From positions 1 through 43,153 of the forward strand of contig DAOSEC010000017.1 of the NCBI GenBank assembly GCA_035362935.1: a stretch of 43,153 nt of DNA, in the 5' to 3' direction. A program made the translations under genes and the position numbers. Of this stretch, positions 16,675 through 25,803 are shown in pieces. Each line of letters opens with the position of its first letter. Positions within the stretch are counted from its first letter, which is position 1. The stretch is from DAOSEC01 sp035362935 (GTDB lineage Bacteria; Bacillota_I; Bacilli_A; ML615J-28; CAG-313). Under the pieces are notes generated by a model. It was given only the letters and a program-made list of their open reading frames with translations. It was not told the origin of the DNA and did not search any database.

Positions 16675-17439
16675 CTATTCCCCCAAAATATCATCACTTG
16701 TTAATTTACGCCCATAAATTTCAATTAATTTTGATTCTGTTACGGCAGATACTGGTCCATCAAAAATGATTTCTCCGTTTTTTATACCAACAATGCGATG
16801 TGCATACTTCAGTGCTAAATCAACATGATGCATATTAGCAACAATGGTAATTTTATAATCTTTATTAATTCTTGCAAAGTCGTCCATAACAGACAGTGTT
16901 GTTACAGGATCCAAAGATGCAACAGGTTCATCTGCCAAAATAATATTTGGTTCTTGAGCTAGGGCACGAGCTAAGGCTACGCGTTGTTGTTGCCCACCAG
17001 ATAATTGATCTGCACGAACATACGCCTTTTCCAATATTCCCATCTTATCTAATGCTTCTAGCGCAATTTTTTTATCTCGTAGCGGAAACAAACCTAATAA
17101 TGTTTTAAAGGTAGAGTGATAAGCCACCCTACCCGCCAAAACATTTTTAAATACTGATGAACGTTTTACAAGATTAAATGATTGAAATATCATACCGATA
17201 TTTCTTCTCATCATTCTCAAGCTTTCACCTTCTAATTTACTAACCTCTTGGCCATTAACATATACTTCACCCTTTGAAATCGGATGCATTTTATTAATTG
17301 CTCTTAGTAAAGTAGATTTTCCCGCTCCTGATAAACCGATAATTGCGACAAACTCACCATCGTTGATTTCAAGGTTGATATTCTTCAATGCTTGAAATCC
17401 ATTTGGATAGATTTTATCAACATTTATAAATTTTATCAT
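16675..17439 (-). CDS. phnC: PhnC-type ABC transporter ATP-binding protein
   Basis: ATPase of the importer. This 254-aa protein has Walker A GLSGAGKST (35-43), Q-loop FQSFN (85-89), signature LSGGQQQR (146-153), Walker B ILADEP (167-172) and the switch histidine in ANMHHVDLA. Sequence and context fit the phosphonate/phosphite (PhnC) family. The real substrate may differ: mycoplasma p37-type relatives of this system bind thiamine pyrophosphate. Confidence 0.9.
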   Translation of the reverse strand: MIKFINVDKIYPNGFQALKNINLEINDGEFVAIIGLSGAGKSTLLRAINKMHPISKGEVYVNGQEVSKLEGESLRMMRRNIGMIFQSFNLVKRSSVFKNVLAGRVAYHSTFKTLLGLFPLRDKKIALEALDKMGILEKAYVRADQLSGGQQQRVALARALAQEPNIILADEPVASLDPVTTLSVMDDFARINKDYKITIVANMHHVDLALKYAHRIVGIKNGEIIFDGPVSAVTESKLIEIYGRKLTSDDILGE

Positions 17440-17469
17440 TTATCAAAAGCCTCCAAATGAGTAAATGTG

Positions 17470-18477
17470 TTAACTTAAATTGTTTTTCTTAAATACGTAA
17501 ACTAATCTTTCGCCATCATAATCTGAGTCAACGGCGACTTTGTATCCTGTGTGTTGGTATACAGAGATTGCTGCTAAACCAGCTTCTGTTGTTGCTAAAT
17601 CAATGAATGCTGCTTGAATTTGAGCTTTTAATTCAGCACTTAATGATGGAATAACAGAAATGGTATCATTGTAAATGGCTGGAGTTAATGCAACTACTCT
17701 TGTGTCAGTAAATAGATTTGGATAAGTTGCTAATAATGTTGCGTTATCTCTTGCATCTTGGAAAACGAATGCTGCATCGCAATCATTGTTCATTAAACCA
17801 GTTACACCTGCTGGATGATTTGCAGTTGTTAAAGCTTTAACTTCACCAGCTGTTGCATTTGGAGTTCCAGTTACAAATTTTAAACCATTTTGGTCTAGTA
17901 ACACAGCCGGATAAACATATCCTGAACCTGAAGTAACGTTTTGCACACATACTGTTTTACCAGCTAAGTCTGCAACTGTGTTAATTTTTCCAGCTCCAGT
18001 TAAGTTGTATGTAGCTGTTTTAGTTAATAAAATAGATGAATAGTTTGTTGCTGTTTCAGTTGTACTCTTTTGTGCTGCATAACCTGCTGCATTCATTGCG
18101 TCTTTTTGTTCAGCCCATGGAAGTAATTGAACTTGTAATGCTGCACGAACGGAAGTTAAGATAACTTCTGCTGTACCAGGACGATCAGTTGTAACAAACG
18201 CATATTGTTGCGCTGTTAAAAAGCCAACATGAACTTGACCAGAACTCATACCTTCTACTACGGCAGTATAGTCTGTACCTACTGAAATTTCAAATTTCTT
18301 ACCAGGAACACGTTCAGCAAGTAATGCTTCAAGTGCTTTTGTCTTAAGCATAATTTCTGATGCATTTTGAGATGGAACAAATTGAACTTTAATGACATCT
18401 GGGTCACCTGATTGCTCACACCCAACGAATGCAAATGCTGCAAACATTAAAATAAGAACCACAAAAACTTTTTTCAT
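17470..18477 (-). CDS. phnD: PhnD-like substrate-binding lipoprotein
   Basis: Extracytoplasmic binding protein of the importer. This 335-aa protein starts with a lipoprotein signal ending in the lipobox FVGC, with Cys20 as the lipidation site. The mature part carries the PhnD-family opening IKVQFVPSQNASE and a GQVHVGFLTAQQY strand-loop. The family binds phosphonates, phosphite or phosphate esters, and the mycoplasma relatives bind thiamine pyrophosphate, so the ligand stays open. It is the first gene of the operon, with a promoter at 18522-18551 and a palindrome at 18501-18516 in the leader. Confidence 0.88.
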   Translation of the reverse strand: MKKVFVVLILMFAAFAFVGCEQSGDPDVIKVQFVPSQNASEIMLKTKALEALLAERVPGKKFEISVGTDYTAVVEGMSSGQVHVGFLTAQQYAFVTTDRPGTAEVILTSVRAALQVQLLPWAEQKDAMNAAGYAAQKSTTETATNYSSILLTKTATYNLTGAGKINTVADLAGKTVCVQNVTSGSGYVYPAVLLDQNGLKFVTGTPNATAGEVKALTTANHPAGVTGLMNNDCDAAFVFQDARDNATLLATYPNLFTDTRVVALTPAIYNDTISVIPSLSAELKAQIQAAFIDLATTEAGLAAISVYQHTGYKVAVDSDYDGERLVYVFKKNNLS

Positions 18478-18500
18478 ATTATCCTCCTATATTTTTTGTG

Positions 18501-18516
18501 TGTGATTGTTATCACA
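18501..18516. promoter_or_regulatory. Palindrome TGTGATTGTTATCACA at the phnD start site
   Basis: The 16-bp inverted repeat (6-bp perfect arms) starts about where the phnD transcript is predicted to begin. TGTGA-N6-TCACA is the core of CRP/FNR-family sites. Cyclic-AMP CRP is not expected in this group, so another CRP/FNR member or an unrelated repressor is more plausible. Confidence 0.55.
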
Positions 18517-18521
18517 ATACA

Positions 18522-18551
18522 ATTATATACCAATAAACCCTATTATTACAA
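18522..18551 (-). promoter_or_regulatory. Promoter of the phn-type operon
   Basis: On the minus strand TTGTAA (18546-18551) and TATAAT (18522-18527) are spaced by 18 bases, upstream of a GGAGGAT ribosome site for phnD. Confidence 0.65.
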
Positions 18552-18721
18552 GGTTAAATTGTATTGATTTTTGATTTTTTATGTTTTTTTGACATAGCGT
18601 AAGACATTTTTTATTAGTTGTTGGTTAATTATCATAAAATATATTACTACTCATAAAAATATACACTATTTGTAGATTTTTCATTTAATTTTGGCTATAC
18701 TATTTAATGAGAGGTGAATCT

Positions 18722-20266
18722 ATGAACACATACAAATACCATATTTATTATACATCCGATGTCCATGGATCACTATCTGCATTGGACGAGGCAACTGGTC
18801 AGAAAACGAAAAAAGGATTGTCAAGAATCGCAAATTACCTAAAAAAACAAGAAGGTCCATATATGCTGCTAGACAATGGTGACACAATTCAAGGATCATC
18901 TACTCTTTCAAGATGGGCTGCTAACATAAGCCAATTCAAATGTCCAATAGCAAAAGTGATGAATGAGATGAATTATCAATATATTAATGTTGGAAATCAT
19001 GATTTTAACTATGGACAAGATGTTTTAAATTCCTATGTTAATGCATTACAAGGAACCATTTTGTGTTGTAATGTCATAAATGACCAACAAAACCCTGTCT
19101 TTAAACCCTACGATATACTGATACTTGAAAATAATATCAAAATTGGTATAATAGGTGCGGTCACGCATTATATTCCACATTGGGAAAAGCCGAATCAAAT
19201 CCAAGGCTTGACATTTCTAGATGCATATCTTTCAATAAAAGATTACGTTGCACTACTCCGCCCACAAGTTGACTTTTTGGTTGTGCTTTATCATGGAGGG
19301 TTTGAAAAAGATGTTCTATCCGGATTACCTATAGGCAGAAATACTGATGAAAATCAAGGATTTCTAATTGCGAGTACACTAGATATAGACTTATTACTGA
19401 CCGGTCATCAACATATTAAAATATCAAATAAAGTTATAAATGGTACTTATATTATGCAAACGTCACATAGTGCTATGGATTTTGGACATGCTGAAATTAA
19501 TTTTATACTAAACAATAACAGATGGAGCATTGAATCTGTGATGACAGAACTAATCCCTTCATGTGATGAGGAAGATTCTATCGTCTTAGAGTTAATTTCA
19601 AATGACTTAAAGGAAACACAAGTTTGGTTAGACAAGCCCATCGGTAGCATACACAACTCTGACTTACTGATTGAAGATGCTTTTCTTTCTAGAAAAAATA
19701 CCCATCCTATCTATCAATTGATTAATGATATGCAACTGCAAACAACAAATGCTATGATTAGTGCTGCATCGTTACCAAATCAAGCGATTGGTCTACATCA
19801 ATCCATTACTATAAGAGATATTGAAGCTACCTTAATCTATCCAAATAGCTTATATGTCATCGAAATCACAGGAAAAACATTAAAATTAGCATTAGAAAAA
19901 TCAGCCAGTTATTTTGCACTTAACAATGATGAAATAACTGTAAATCCAAGTTTTATAAACCCAAAAGTAGAACATTACAATTACGATGTTTACGCAAATA
20001 TTACATATTCGATTTCAGTATCAAAACCGATTGGATCTCGTATCACCAATCTCGCTTACAAAGGCAATCCAATTACAGATTATCAAGTCTTTACCTTAGC
20101 ATTGAATAATTATCGTGCCATTGGCGGTGGTGATTACCACATGTTTGAAAACTCAAATATTATAGCGGAATATGAGATTCCATTGTCTACTTTACTTCAA
20201 GATTACATAAAATCTAAAAAAGTAATAATTCCTAAAATCGCAAATCACATAACAATTATCACATAA
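18722..20266 (+). CDS. CpdB/YfkN-like metallophosphatase (5'-nucleotidase / 2',3'-cyclic phosphodiesterase family)
   Basis: A 514-aa two-domain protein. The N-terminal calcineurin-like part has the metal motifs SDVHG (Asp13, His15), DNGDT (near 54), GNHDF (91-95), YHGG and GHQH (228-231). The C-terminal 5'-nucleotidase domain (about 290-490) has the substrate loop NNYRAIGGGDY. Such enzymes strip phosphate from nucleotides or cyclic nucleotides. Family members are usually exported, but no signal peptide is seen here, so it looks cytosolic. ATG at 18722 follows GAGAGGTGA; an ATG at 18707 overlaps that site. It is divergent from the phn-type importer, which suggests shared use of a phosphorylated compound. 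Confidence 0.85.
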   Translation: MNTYKYHIYYTSDVHGSLSALDEATGQKTKKGLSRIANYLKKQEGPYMLLDNGDTIQGSSTLSRWAANISQFKCPIAKVMNEMNYQYINVGNHDFNYGQDVLNSYVNALQGTILCCNVINDQQNPVFKPYDILILENNIKIGIIGAVTHYIPHWEKPNQIQGLTFLDAYLSIKDYVALLRPQVDFLVVLYHGGFEKDVLSGLPIGRNTDENQGFLIASTLDIDLLLTGHQHIKISNKVINGTYIMQTSHSAMDFGHAEINFILNNNRWSIESVMTELIPSCDEEDSIVLELISNDLKETQVWLDKPIGSIHNSDLLIEDAFLSRKNTHPIYQLINDMQLQTTNAMISAASLPNQAIGLHQSITIRDIEATLIYPNSLYVIEITGKTLKLALEKSASYFALNNDEITVNPSFINPKVEHYNYDVYANITYSISVSKPIGSRITNLAYKGNPITDYQVFTLALNNYRAIGGGDYHMFENSNIIAEYEIPLSTLLQDYIKSKKVIIPKIANHITIIT

Positions 20267-20295
20267 AAAAGAAGTGAAAAAATTTCACTTCTTTT
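20267..20295. terminator. Bidirectional terminator between the phosphatase and the aldo/keto reductase
   Basis: AAAAGAAGTGAAA (20267-20279) pairs with TTTCACTTCTTTT (20283-20295), giving a stem with T-runs on both strands. It separates two convergent genes. Confidence 0.85.
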
Positions 20296-20300
20296 CTCAA

Positions 20301-21140
20301 TTAAAATCTAGCTTTGTCTGGATGAGTGCCAACTCGTCCCAAATTAGATAAAGTTTTTATTTGTTCCATATCACTTGGTTCAATAGAAAAATTGAAAATG
20401 TCGAAATTGTCTCGGATTCGTTCTACTGTTACTGATTTAGACAACGGATTAATCCCCCGTTCAATAACCCATCGAAGAACTATTTGGGAAATGGTTCTTT
20501 GATATTTTTGGGCTAATTCTTGAAGTAACGGTATATCAAATATTTTCCCTTTCATCATTGGACTATATGCTTGTACCAAGATACCTTTGCTTTCACAAAA
20601 ACTTACAACATCATCTGCTGGGTTTCCTGGATTTATCTCAATCTGATTCACCATTGGTTTAATCACTGCTTTTTCCAATAATGGTTCTAAATGATGTTCA
20701 AAAAAGTTACATATTCCGATAGCTCTTGCTTTTCCACTACGATAAATGTCTTCCATCGCTCTCCAAGTTTCTAAATTCTTTTCAACATAATTGTCGAAGA
20801 TGTTCACAGCTGGCCAGTGAATCAAATATAAATCGACATAATCTGTTTGTAACTTATCCAAACTTGTTTGGAATGCTTTTTTTGTGGACTCATATCCTTG
20901 ATCGGTGTTCCAAACTTTTGTGGTTAGGAATATTTCATTACGTGGCACACCACTTTCTTTGATTCCCTGACCCACACCGACCTCATTGCCATATATTGCC
21001 GCAGTATCTATGTGTCGATATCCGACTTCGATAGCTGTTCTTACAGCGTTTTTTGCAACTTCTCCATCTGGTATTTGCCATGTTCCAAATCCGATTTTTG
21101 GGATTTTTACACCATTAGATAATACATAATACTCATTCAT
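20301..21140 (-). CDS. Aldo/keto reductase
   Basis: NAD(P)H-dependent reductase of aldehydes and ketones, TIM-barrel fold. This 279-aa protein has the catalytic tetrad Asp45 and Tyr50 (HIDTAAIYGNE), Lys75 (TTKVW) and His108 (LIHWP), and the C-terminal NADP site PLSKSVTVERIRDN (family IPKS replaced by PLSKS). It is close to the B. subtilis YvgN/YtbE group that handles methylglyoxal and related aldehydes. ATG at 21140 has AAAGGAG nine bases upstream; the frame to 21179 is not supported. Terminators on both sides make it a single-gene unit. Confidence 0.9.
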   Translation of the reverse strand: MNEYYVLSNGVKIPKIGFGTWQIPDGEVAKNAVRTAIEVGYRHIDTAAIYGNEVGVGQGIKESGVPRNEIFLTTKVWNTDQGYESTKKAFQTSLDKLQTDYVDLYLIHWPAVNIFDNYVEKNLETWRAMEDIYRSGKARAIGICNFFEHHLEPLLEKAVIKPMVNQIEINPGNPADDVVSFCESKGILVQAYSPMMKGKIFDIPLLQELAQKYQRTISQIVLRWVIERGINPLSKSVTVERIRDNFDIFNFSIEPSDMEQIKTLSNLGRVGTHPDKARF

Positions 21141-21214
21141 TTGTTCCACTCCTTTTATCTTATAGTTGTATTCTAACACACATTCAATCGAATGTTCTTA
21201 CTAAATGCTTTGAA

Positions 21215-21245
21215 AAAAATGCCACTTTATGCAAGTGGCATTTTT
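21215..21245. terminator. Terminator of the amine dehydrogenase-rocA operon
   Basis: AAAAATGCCACTT and AAGTGGCATTTTT form a 13-bp stem with a 5-nt loop right after the rocA stop codon. It is symmetric and can act on both strands. Confidence 0.85.
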
Positions 21246-21247
21246 GA

Positions 21248-22804
21248 TTATAGAAGTTCAGAAATTGTTTTACCTTGCATATGAAGAATCAAATAATCTG
21301 GTCCGCCTGCTTTTGAGTCGGTTCCACTCATATTAAATCCACCAAATGGTTGATATCCAACAATCGCTCCTGTACATTTACGATTAAAGTATAAATTTCC
21401 AACATGGAAATCAGCTCTTGCTTTCTCTAAATGGAATCGATTGTTTGATATTACAGCACCAGTTAATCCATAATCAGTACCATTTGCAACTTCAATTGCT
21501 TGATCAAATGATTTCACTTTTGAAATTGCCAAGACTGGCCCGAATATTTCTTCTTGACTGATTTGTGATTTTGGATTCACATCACCAAATACGGTTGGTC
21601 GAATAAAGTAACCTTTTGAACCATCTGATGTTCCTCCAGCTAACAGTTTTCCTTCAATTTTTCCAATTTCAATAAACTGATTGATTTTATGAAACGCAGA
21701 ATGATCAATCACCGGCCCCATAAAGTTGTTTGGATCTGCTGGGTCTCCCATAGTTAATGCATTTGTTTTTTCCACAATTTTATTAACAACTGCATCATAA
21801 ACGTTCTCATGAATGATTGCACGTGAACAAGCACTACATTTTTGACCTGAAAATCCAAATGCTGATTTCACAATTTGCTCAGCTGCAAACTCAGGATCGA
21901 TTTGATCATCGACGATGATAGCATCTTTTCCACCCATTTCAGCAATAACACGTTTCAACCAAATTTGTCCTTGATGAACTTTTGCGGCTTTTTCATAGAT
22001 TGAGCATCCAACTTCTCTTGAACCTGTAAATGAAATGAATCGTGTTTTTGGATGATTCACGATGAACTCACCGATTTCAGAACCTTTACCAGGAATGAAG
22101 TTAACTACACCATTTGGCATGCCAGCTTCTTCAAGCACTTCAACAAACTTGTATGCAATCACTTGTGTTGTTGAAGCTGGTTTTAATAATACTGTGTTTC
22201 CTGTCACAATTGCTGCTGAAGTCATTCCTACCAAAATAGCTAGCGGAAAGTTCCAAGGAGCGATGACCGCTGCCACACCGAGTGGAATGTAACGATATTC
22301 ATTGCGCTCGATATCCCTTCTGCTTAAAATATGACGATCAACATGTTCTAATTCTAACATTTGTCTTCCATAATACTCTAGGAAGTCAATTGCTTCAGCC
22401 GTATCTGCATCGGCTTCTGCCCAAGGTTTTCCTGCTTCTTTGGTTAAAAGAGCACTAAACTCAAATTTACGACGTTTGATAATCGCTGCAGCTTTAAACA
22501 ATAAATCAGCTCTCACCTTTGCATCCACTTTTTTCCATGTTTCGAATGCATGTAGTGCAGATGTCATTGCGAGTTCTGCTTCTTTCAATCCTGCCTGATG
22601 AATTGAGCCAATAATCTCTTGGTGATTCGCGGGATTGATGGAGTTCATTAACTTCCCGGTTTCGATTCGTTTTCCATCAATAATCAAAGGATATGTTTTA
22701 CCTAAATAAGATTCTACTTTTGATAACCCTTGTAAATAGGATGTTTTATTTTGTTCCTTTGTAAAATCAAGTAAAGGTTCTGTTTGATATGTGTAAATTG
22801 CCAT
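21248..22804 (-). CDS. rocA: 1-pyrroline-5-carboxylate dehydrogenase (L-glutamate gamma-semialdehyde dehydrogenase)
   Basis: Oxidises P5C/glutamate semialdehyde to glutamate with NAD+, the second step of proline breakdown. This 518-aa aldehyde dehydrogenase closely matches the RocA/PutA branch in length and in its N-terminal region (TEPLLDFT, YPLIIDGKRI, INPANHQEIIG). Catalytic residues are Glu289 (EMGGKDA) and Cys323 (SGQKCSACSR); the cofactor region includes PWNFPLAI and FTGSREVG. It lies 14 bases after the FAD oxidoreductase gene in the same operon. That placement is the main reason to think the dehydrogenase complex acts on proline. Confidence 0.93.
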   Translation of the reverse strand: MAIYTYQTEPLLDFTKEQNKTSYLQGLSKVESYLGKTYPLIIDGKRIETGKLMNSINPANHQEIIGSIHQAGLKEAELAMTSALHAFETWKKVDAKVRADLLFKAAAIIKRRKFEFSALLTKEAGKPWAEADADTAEAIDFLEYYGRQMLELEHVDRHILSRRDIERNEYRYIPLGVAAVIAPWNFPLAILVGMTSAAIVTGNTVLLKPASTTQVIAYKFVEVLEEAGMPNGVVNFIPGKGSEIGEFIVNHPKTRFISFTGSREVGCSIYEKAAKVHQGQIWLKRVIAEMGGKDAIIVDDQIDPEFAAEQIVKSAFGFSGQKCSACSRAIIHENVYDAVVNKIVEKTNALTMGDPADPNNFMGPVIDHSAFHKINQFIEIGKIEGKLLAGGTSDGSKGYFIRPTVFGDVNPKSQISQEEIFGPVLAISKVKSFDQAIEVANGTDYGLTGAVISNNRFHLEKARADFHVGNLYFNRKCTGAIVGYQPFGGFNMSGTDSKAGGPDYLILHMQGKTISELL

Positions 22805-22818
22805 TATCTATTTCCTTT

Positions 22819-23967
22819 CTAAACAACTGATTTTTCATAATCTGTTGTTTTTTGATTTTTAAATCGTTCTAAACTTAATTCTTCCATTTCTTCGATGGAT
22901 GATGGTTCACCTAATACCAATTCTGACATCAGTATACCAGTCATTGGACCAAACATAAATCCATGACCACTAAACCCACATGCCATAAAAAATCCCTTCA
23001 ATTCTTTGCATCCACTGATGATAGGTTGACGATCTGGCGACATATTATAAGATCCTCCCCATTGTCTTACTACACGTAATTTTCCTAACGGAGGAAGTAA
23101 GTCGACCGCTGTTTTTGCCATCTCATCTAGAAATTTCCATGTCGAATCTGTCGAGTGATTATGTTCTACATTAGGATCGCTTCTTCCCATGATAAAACTA
23201 CCATGTGGAACTTGTTGGCAATAAATATTCCTTGAAAATGACATAACCATTGGACCTTGAATTTTTTCTATTGGTTCAGTTACCAATATCTCATGATTTT
23301 CAGCGTAAACAGGAATGCTAATGCCTGCCAAATCTCCTATTTCTTTAGAATATCCACCCGCTGCATTAATCACGATATTTGTCTCTATTTCATGATGTTT
23401 TGTAATAACTTTTTGTACTTCGTTATGTTCAACTACAATCGAAAGAACTTCATCATAAAAGTAGAAGGTGACTCCTAAGCGCTTCGCAGCTTGATAGTAT
23501 GCATCGGTCATTGTAAATGGGTTTAAATGACCATCAGTAGGACAATATGTCGCACTGATGATTCGATCAATATTTAGGTGTGGTACGATTTTTTTCGCCT
23601 CTTCTTTGGTTACTTTTCGAGATGGAATACCAAAGCTATTTTGTAACTTAACATTTTTTTCAAACTGTTTGTCTTCTTCTTCCGTAGTAGCTAATATGAG
23701 ATAACCTTCTTGTTTGAATTCAATATCTCCAGAGTATTCAAGAATTTCTTTCGCATGTTTGAAAAATTCGATACTCTTTTTTGCCAAAATGCAATTCAGC
23801 TTAGTACCCCATTGTTGTCTAACACCTGCACCACAACGCCCTGTTGCTCCGCTTGTTAAATAGGATTTGTCGACAACAACGATATCTTTCATTCCTTTTT
23901 TTGCTAAATTATATGCGATACTAGCACCACTAATTCCTGCGCCAATGATAACAACGTTAGCCTTCAT
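22819..23967 (-). CDS. DadA-family FAD dehydrogenase, probable catalytic (beta) subunit of an L-proline dehydrogenase complex
   Basis: A 382-aa FAD-dependent oxidoreductase of the DAO/glycine oxidase fold with dinucleotide loop GAGISG (9-14), the RCGAGVRQQWG segment and a C-terminal FAD loop (SGHGFMFGPMTG). Similar proteins are the catalytic beta subunits of dye-linked L-proline dehydrogenases from Thermococcales, and subunits of hydroxyproline or sarcosine dehydrogenases. ATG at 23967 has GGTGA five bases upstream, and the start overlaps the preceding small Fe-S gene. The rocA gene downstream favours proline, though hydroxyproline or another imino acid is not excluded. Confidence 0.85.
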   Translation of the reverse strand: MKANVVIIGAGISGASIAYNLAKKGMKDIVVVDKSYLTSGATGRCGAGVRQQWGTKLNCILAKKSIEFFKHAKEILEYSGDIEFKQEGYLILATTEEEDKQFEKNVKLQNSFGIPSRKVTKEEAKKIVPHLNIDRIISATYCPTDGHLNPFTMTDAYYQAAKRLGVTFYFYDEVLSIVVEHNEVQKVITKHHEIETNIVINAAGGYSKEIGDLAGISIPVYAENHEILVTEPIEKIQGPMVMSFSRNIYCQQVPHGSFIMGRSDPNVEHNHSTDSTWKFLDEMAKTAVDLLPPLGKLRVVRQWGGSYNMSPDRQPIISGCKELKGFFMACGFSGHGFMFGPMTGILMSELVLGEPSSIEEMEELSLERFKNQKTTDYEKSVV

Positions 23968-24238
23968 GATCTTCACCATCTACAATTGATTGTAATTTGA
24001 CACCAGTAATTAAAGGTCTAATTTTTTGAGTTTTAACTTCATCTAATTTAACTTTTAAATACTTGCTAATCTCTCTTTGTACAAGTTGTCCACAGGTATT
24101 TGCTTGGCAAGGCCCCATACCAACTCTTAAAATTCGTTTTAATTCTTCAAAACTAGTAAAACCTTGATCCATTGCCTCATGGATATCTTGTAAAGTAATG
24201 TCTTCACAGCGACAAATAATTACATTTTTCTTATCCAT
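23957..24238 (-). CDS. BFD-like [2Fe-2S] subunit of the dehydrogenase complex
   Basis: A 93-aa protein with a bacterioferritin-associated-ferredoxin-type fold: CRC at 9-11 and Cys44/Cys49 in GMGPCQANTCG. In HcnB-type or alpha subunits this domain is often fused at the C-terminus; here it is a separate gene. It overlaps the 4Fe-4S gene by 8 bases and the catalytic subunit gene by 11, so all are translated from one message. It is likely an electron relay between FAD subunits. Confidence 0.85.
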   Translation of the reverse strand: MDKKNVIICRCEDITLQDIHEAMDQGFTSFEELKRILRVGMGPCQANTCGQLVQREISKYLKVKLDEVKTQKIRPLITGVKLQSIVDGEDHEG

Positions 24239-24716
24239 TGCTTTTACCTCTAATTGTCACAAAATCATACATATATTGTTGTTCAACACTTACCGTTATT
24301 AATGCTGTTTTATCGTTTTTATCTGTTAGCATCACTTTCTCAATCAATGCATCACATATAATTTCACCATCCCGATTAACGCCATGCCACACTTCATTTA
24401 CTTTAGGCTTTGGATTAAACTCATAGGCTATTTTGAATTGAGTTCGTTCTTTGACATCGGAAGCTACAACTATTGCTAGTCCAGGACAGTTAAACACACA
24501 TATTCCACAACCTGTGCACTTATCAAAATTAACAACTGGCTTGGTGTTGATGTCTTCTCCAATATGAATTGCATCAAATGGGCAACTTGTACTACATGGG
24601 TTACAAGGAATTTCTTCATAACATTCAATGATTGCTTTTGGCTTCTTTAATACAGCACGTTCCGGAAATCTTGACAATATTTGTTCCTTTGTTGGCACAC
24701 CTGTCTTATTTAACAT
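24231..24716 (-). CDS. 4Fe-4S ferredoxin-type subunit of the dehydrogenase complex
   Basis: A 161-aa protein with two Fe-S motifs. The second is a complete C-x2-C-x2-C-x3-CP (Cys67, 70, 73, 77). The first is C38-x2-C41-x3-C45-P and lacks the usual leading cysteine, with Cys32 as a possible substitute. About 80 further residues follow the clusters. It probably carries electrons out of the complex. The 11-base overlap with the upstream FAD gene reads ATGTTAAATAA, joining start and stop. Confidence 0.85.
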   Translation of the reverse strand: MLNKTGVPTKEQILSRFPERAVLKKPKAIIECYEEIPCNPCSTSCPFDAIHIGEDINTKPVVNFDKCTGCGICVFNCPGLAIVVASDVKERTQFKIAYEFNPKPKVNEVWHGVNRDGEIICDALIEKVMLTDKNDKTALITVSVEQQYMYDFVTIRGKSNG

Positions 24717-25803
24717 GATTTAATTCCTCCGCCATTTTTGCTAGTCCTAATCGAATTTTCTCACCAAATGGACCACTTCTTAAATTATTCAGTTGTGATT
24801 CATAATCTTCTTTTAACAACATATAATTTGGATGGTGATATCCTAATCGATTCGCCACAACAAGGCCTGTATAGTAACCTTCTACTATTGCACTGCTTGC
24901 TTCCTCGATTCCTGAAATATCTCCACATACAAAAATGTTCTCAATGGATGTTTCGTGTTCGTGGTTAATGATAGGAACCATACCTCCAAGTTCAGAGATG
25001 TATTTCATCTGAGCATCGATCATAGCAAGTAAGTTCCCCATAGGAGTAAGCCCAACAGAAATACATACACCATCAACGTCCATTTCAAAACTACTTCCTT
25101 CAATTGGATTCCAGTTTTGATCCAGTTTGGTTACTAGAATTTTTTCTACACAATCTTTGCCAAACGCTTTTGTAATCGTATGTTGTGTATAAATTGGAAC
25201 GCCTAATCTTTTAAGTTTTGATGCATGAACTTTATATCCACCAATGGTAGGAGCAGCTTCGATTACTGCCTTGACGTTCACACCTGCTTGAAGTAATTGA
25301 TAACTTACGATCAAACCAATGTTTCCACTTCCAACCATAACGACATCGTGACCCGGTAGAACACCATATACATTCATCAATGTTTGGACAGCGCCTGCAC
25401 CGTAAATACCAGGTAAGTCATTGTTTTCAAATGCGAGCACTTTTTCGCTTGCTCCTGTTGCGACAATAATTGCTTTTGCTTGAATTTTTCGATACTCATC
25501 TTGATGTAATATTGTAATCACTTTATCCTTATACAAACCAACTACGGTTGTATCAGTTAAAATTTCGATTTTATCATGATATCGATTTACATCATCAATT
25601 AGTATTTTCGCGATATTGTACCCTCTTGTTTTCGCATACTGCTTTTCAGATCCAAAAAACATATGGGTTTGTTTCACCAGTTGTCCACCTAATTTAGGAC
25701 TTCGCTCAATAATGATACTACTTAATCCTGCTTCTGCTGCAGTCTTCGCTGCGCATAAACCCGCCGGTCCACCGCCAATAATAACTAAATCTTTATTTAA
25801 CAT
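24706..25803 (-). CDS. NAD(P)/FAD-binding subunit (HcnB/PDH-alpha-like) of the dehydrogenase complex
   Basis: A 365-aa pyridine-nucleotide-disulphide-type oxidoreductase. The FAD loop GGGPAG (10-15) is near the N-terminus and a second Rossmann loop, VGSGNIG, lies near residue 160. It resembles the alpha subunits of Thermococcales proline dehydrogenases and HcnB/LhpB-type proteins. At 365 aa it lacks their C-terminal Fe-S extension, which is encoded separately two genes on. ATG at 25803 has AAAGGTGACTTAT in front and overlaps the [2Fe-2S] gene by 11 bases. Confidence 0.82.
   Translation of the reverse strand: MLNKDLVIIGGGPAGLCAAKTAAEAGLSSIIIERSPKLGGQLVKQTHMFFGSEKQYAKTRGYNIAKILIDDVNRYHDKIEILTDTTVVGLYKDKVITILHQDEYRKIQAKAIIVATGASEKVLAFENNDLPGIYGAGAVQTLMNVYGVLPGHDVVMVGSGNIGLIVSYQLLQAGVNVKAVIEAAPTIGGYKVHASKLKRLGVPIYTQHTITKAFGKDCVEKILVTKLDQNWNPIEGSSFEMDVDGVCISVGLTPMGNLLAMIDAQMKYISELGGMVPIINHEHETSIENIFVCGDISGIEEASSAIVEGYYTGLVVANRLGYHHPNYMLLKEDYESQLNNLRSGPFGEKIRLGLAKMAEELNHVK

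Noticed and set aside
18501..18516. Lac-operator-like reading of the phnD palindrome
   Set aside because: The similarity to part of the lac operator is short and lacks the central CG of LacI-family sites; I kept it as an unassigned CRP/FNR-like palindrome.
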